Source: an uncultured Prevotella sp. (GTDB lineage Bacteria; Bacteroidota; Bacteroidia; Bacteroidales; Bacteroidaceae). From it: DNA of 8,102 nt. Numbering within the stretch: the first letter of the stretch is position 1; each line of letters begins with the position of its first letter. The stretch is from assembly GCA_938018155.1 (NCBI GenBank), contig CALIIG010000116.1, forward strand, positions 1 to 8,102, read 5' to 3'. Position numbers and translations under genes: made by a program. The notes under the pieces were generated by a model that ran no database searches, had not been told where the DNA came from, and saw only the letters and a list, made by a program, of their open reading frames with translations. Shown one piece after another: positions 7,283 to 8,102 of the stretch.

Positions 7283-8102
7283 ATGCAACAGAAAATCATC
7301 ATCCTCGACTTCGGTTCACAAACCACTCAACTTATAGGAAGGCGCGTCCGTGAGCTGGATACCTTCTGTGAAATTCTGCCTTACAACAAGTTTCCTGAGA
7401 ACGATCCCGACGTAATTGGGGTTATTCTTAGCGGCAGTCCTTATTCGGTGCACGACAAGGAAGCCTTTAAGGTCGACCTCAATCGGTTTGTAGGCAAATA
7501 TCCTGTGCTCGGCATTTGCTATGGTGCACAGTTTATAAGCGATGCCGGTGGGGGGAAAGTGGAGCAGACCGGCACGCGCGAGTATGGACGTGCCAATCTG
7601 CAAACAATCGATACTACAAACCCGTTGTTTAGGGGTTTCGAGGCAAATTCGCAGGTATGGATGAGCCATGGCGATACCATTACGGCTATTCCCGACCACT
7701 TTCACATTATCGGCTCGACGGCCGATGTAAAGTATGCCGCTTTCGCCAGCGACAAACAGCCCGTCTGGTGCGTGCAGTTCCATCCCGAAGTATACCACAG
7801 CCTTCAGGGCATGCAGCTGCTAAGAAACTTTGTTGTTGACATTTGCGGGAGCAAGCAGCAGTGGAGCCCGGCATCGTTTGTTGAGTCGACCGTTGAAGAG
7901 TTGCGCCGGCAGGTGGGCAACGATCGTGTAATTCTGGGGCTTTCGGGAGGCGTCGACTCATCGGTTTGCGCTACATTGCTGAACAAAGCCATAGGTAAAA
8001 ACCTCACGTGTATATTTGTTGACCATGGCATGTTGCGCAAGAACGAGTTTAAAAAAGTGATGGAGGCCTACGAGGGTTTGGGCCTTAACGTAACAGGTGT
8101 AG
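7283..8102 (+). CDS. guaA: GMP synthase (glutamine-hydrolysing), partial at the 3' end
   Basis: GuaA converts XMP to GMP using ATP and ammonia from glutamine, the last step of guanine nucleotide synthesis. The visible 273 residues read without a stop to the window edge; the full protein should be a little over 500 residues. The N-terminal class I glutamine amidotransferase domain shows L-D-F-G-S-Q (8-13), the nucleophile Cys79 in G-I-C-Y-G-A-Q, and His167 and Glu169 in F-H-P-E. The ATP pyrophosphatase domain begins with the PP-loop S-G-G-V-D-S-S (221-227), followed by [10 protein letters not shown] (244-253). The XMP-binding and dimerisation domain lies beyond the window. The start at 7283 gives the expected N-terminus [11 protein letters not shown]. 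The gene follows the MurU-like gene by 28 bases with no clear promoter, so it may be cotranscribed with the sugar genes. Confidence 0.96.
   Translation, partial: MQQKIIILDFGSQTTQLIGRRVRELDTFCEILPYNKFPENDPDVIGVILSGSPYSVHDKEAFKVDLNRFVGKYPVLGICYGAQFISDAGGGKVEQTGTREYGRANLQTIDTTNPLFRGFEANSQVWMSHGDTITAIPDHFHIIGSTADVKYAAFASDKQPVWCVQFHPEVYHSLQGMQLLRNFVVDICGSKQQWSPASFVESTVEELRRQVGNDRVILGLSGGVDSSVCATLLNKAIGKNLTCIFVDHGMLRKNEFKKVMEAYEGLGLNVTGV

Overview
The window looks like the chromosome of a Bacteroidales bacterium, most likely Prevotella or a close relative. Three things point there. The SppA, GroES, GroEL and GuaA proteins match what I remember of Bacteroidales versions. The starts lack clear Shine-Dalgarno sequences and sit behind A/T-rich leaders. 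Two exact copies of the Bacteroidetes -7 promoter element (TAnnTTTG) lie just ahead of genes. No transposase, integrase, phage gene or CRISPR array is visible. The content is mostly core housekeeping genes.

Layout. Minus strand: the first 14 codons of a gene that is probably lpxK (1-42), then a complete signal peptide peptidase gene sppA (203-1978) with its own promoter near 2017-2024. A 249-base divergent intergenic region separates sppA from groES; it holds two tandem 14-base palindromes that could be an operator for the chaperonin operon. Plus strand: groES (2228-2503) and groEL (2576-4192), closed by a strong intrinsic terminator (4214-4251). A gene-free stretch of about 390 bases follows (4193-4579). 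It contains a GC-rich, REP-like double hairpin repeat (4298-4395) and ends in a promoter almost touching the next start codon.

The second plus-strand group starts with a 79-residue membrane protein of unknown function (4580-4819). Its stop overlaps the start of a two-domain protein (4816-6372), in which an APH/AmgK-like sugar kinase is fused to a RapZ C-terminal domain. A MurU-like sugar-1-phosphate nucleotidyltransferase (6418-7254) and the 5' two thirds or so of GMP synthase guaA (7283 to the window end) follow, with gaps of 45 and 28 bases and no evident internal terminator.

How the genes work together. The kinase and nucleotidyltransferase together resemble the AmgK-MurU route, in which an amino sugar such as MurNAc is phosphorylated at C1 and then converted to the UDP-sugar, bypassing de novo synthesis. 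The attached RapZ-type domain, which in Escherichia coli senses glucosamine-6-phosphate, suggests that cell-wall precursor status might control the kinase. This is the most interesting part of the window, but the substrates are inferred from family resemblance only.
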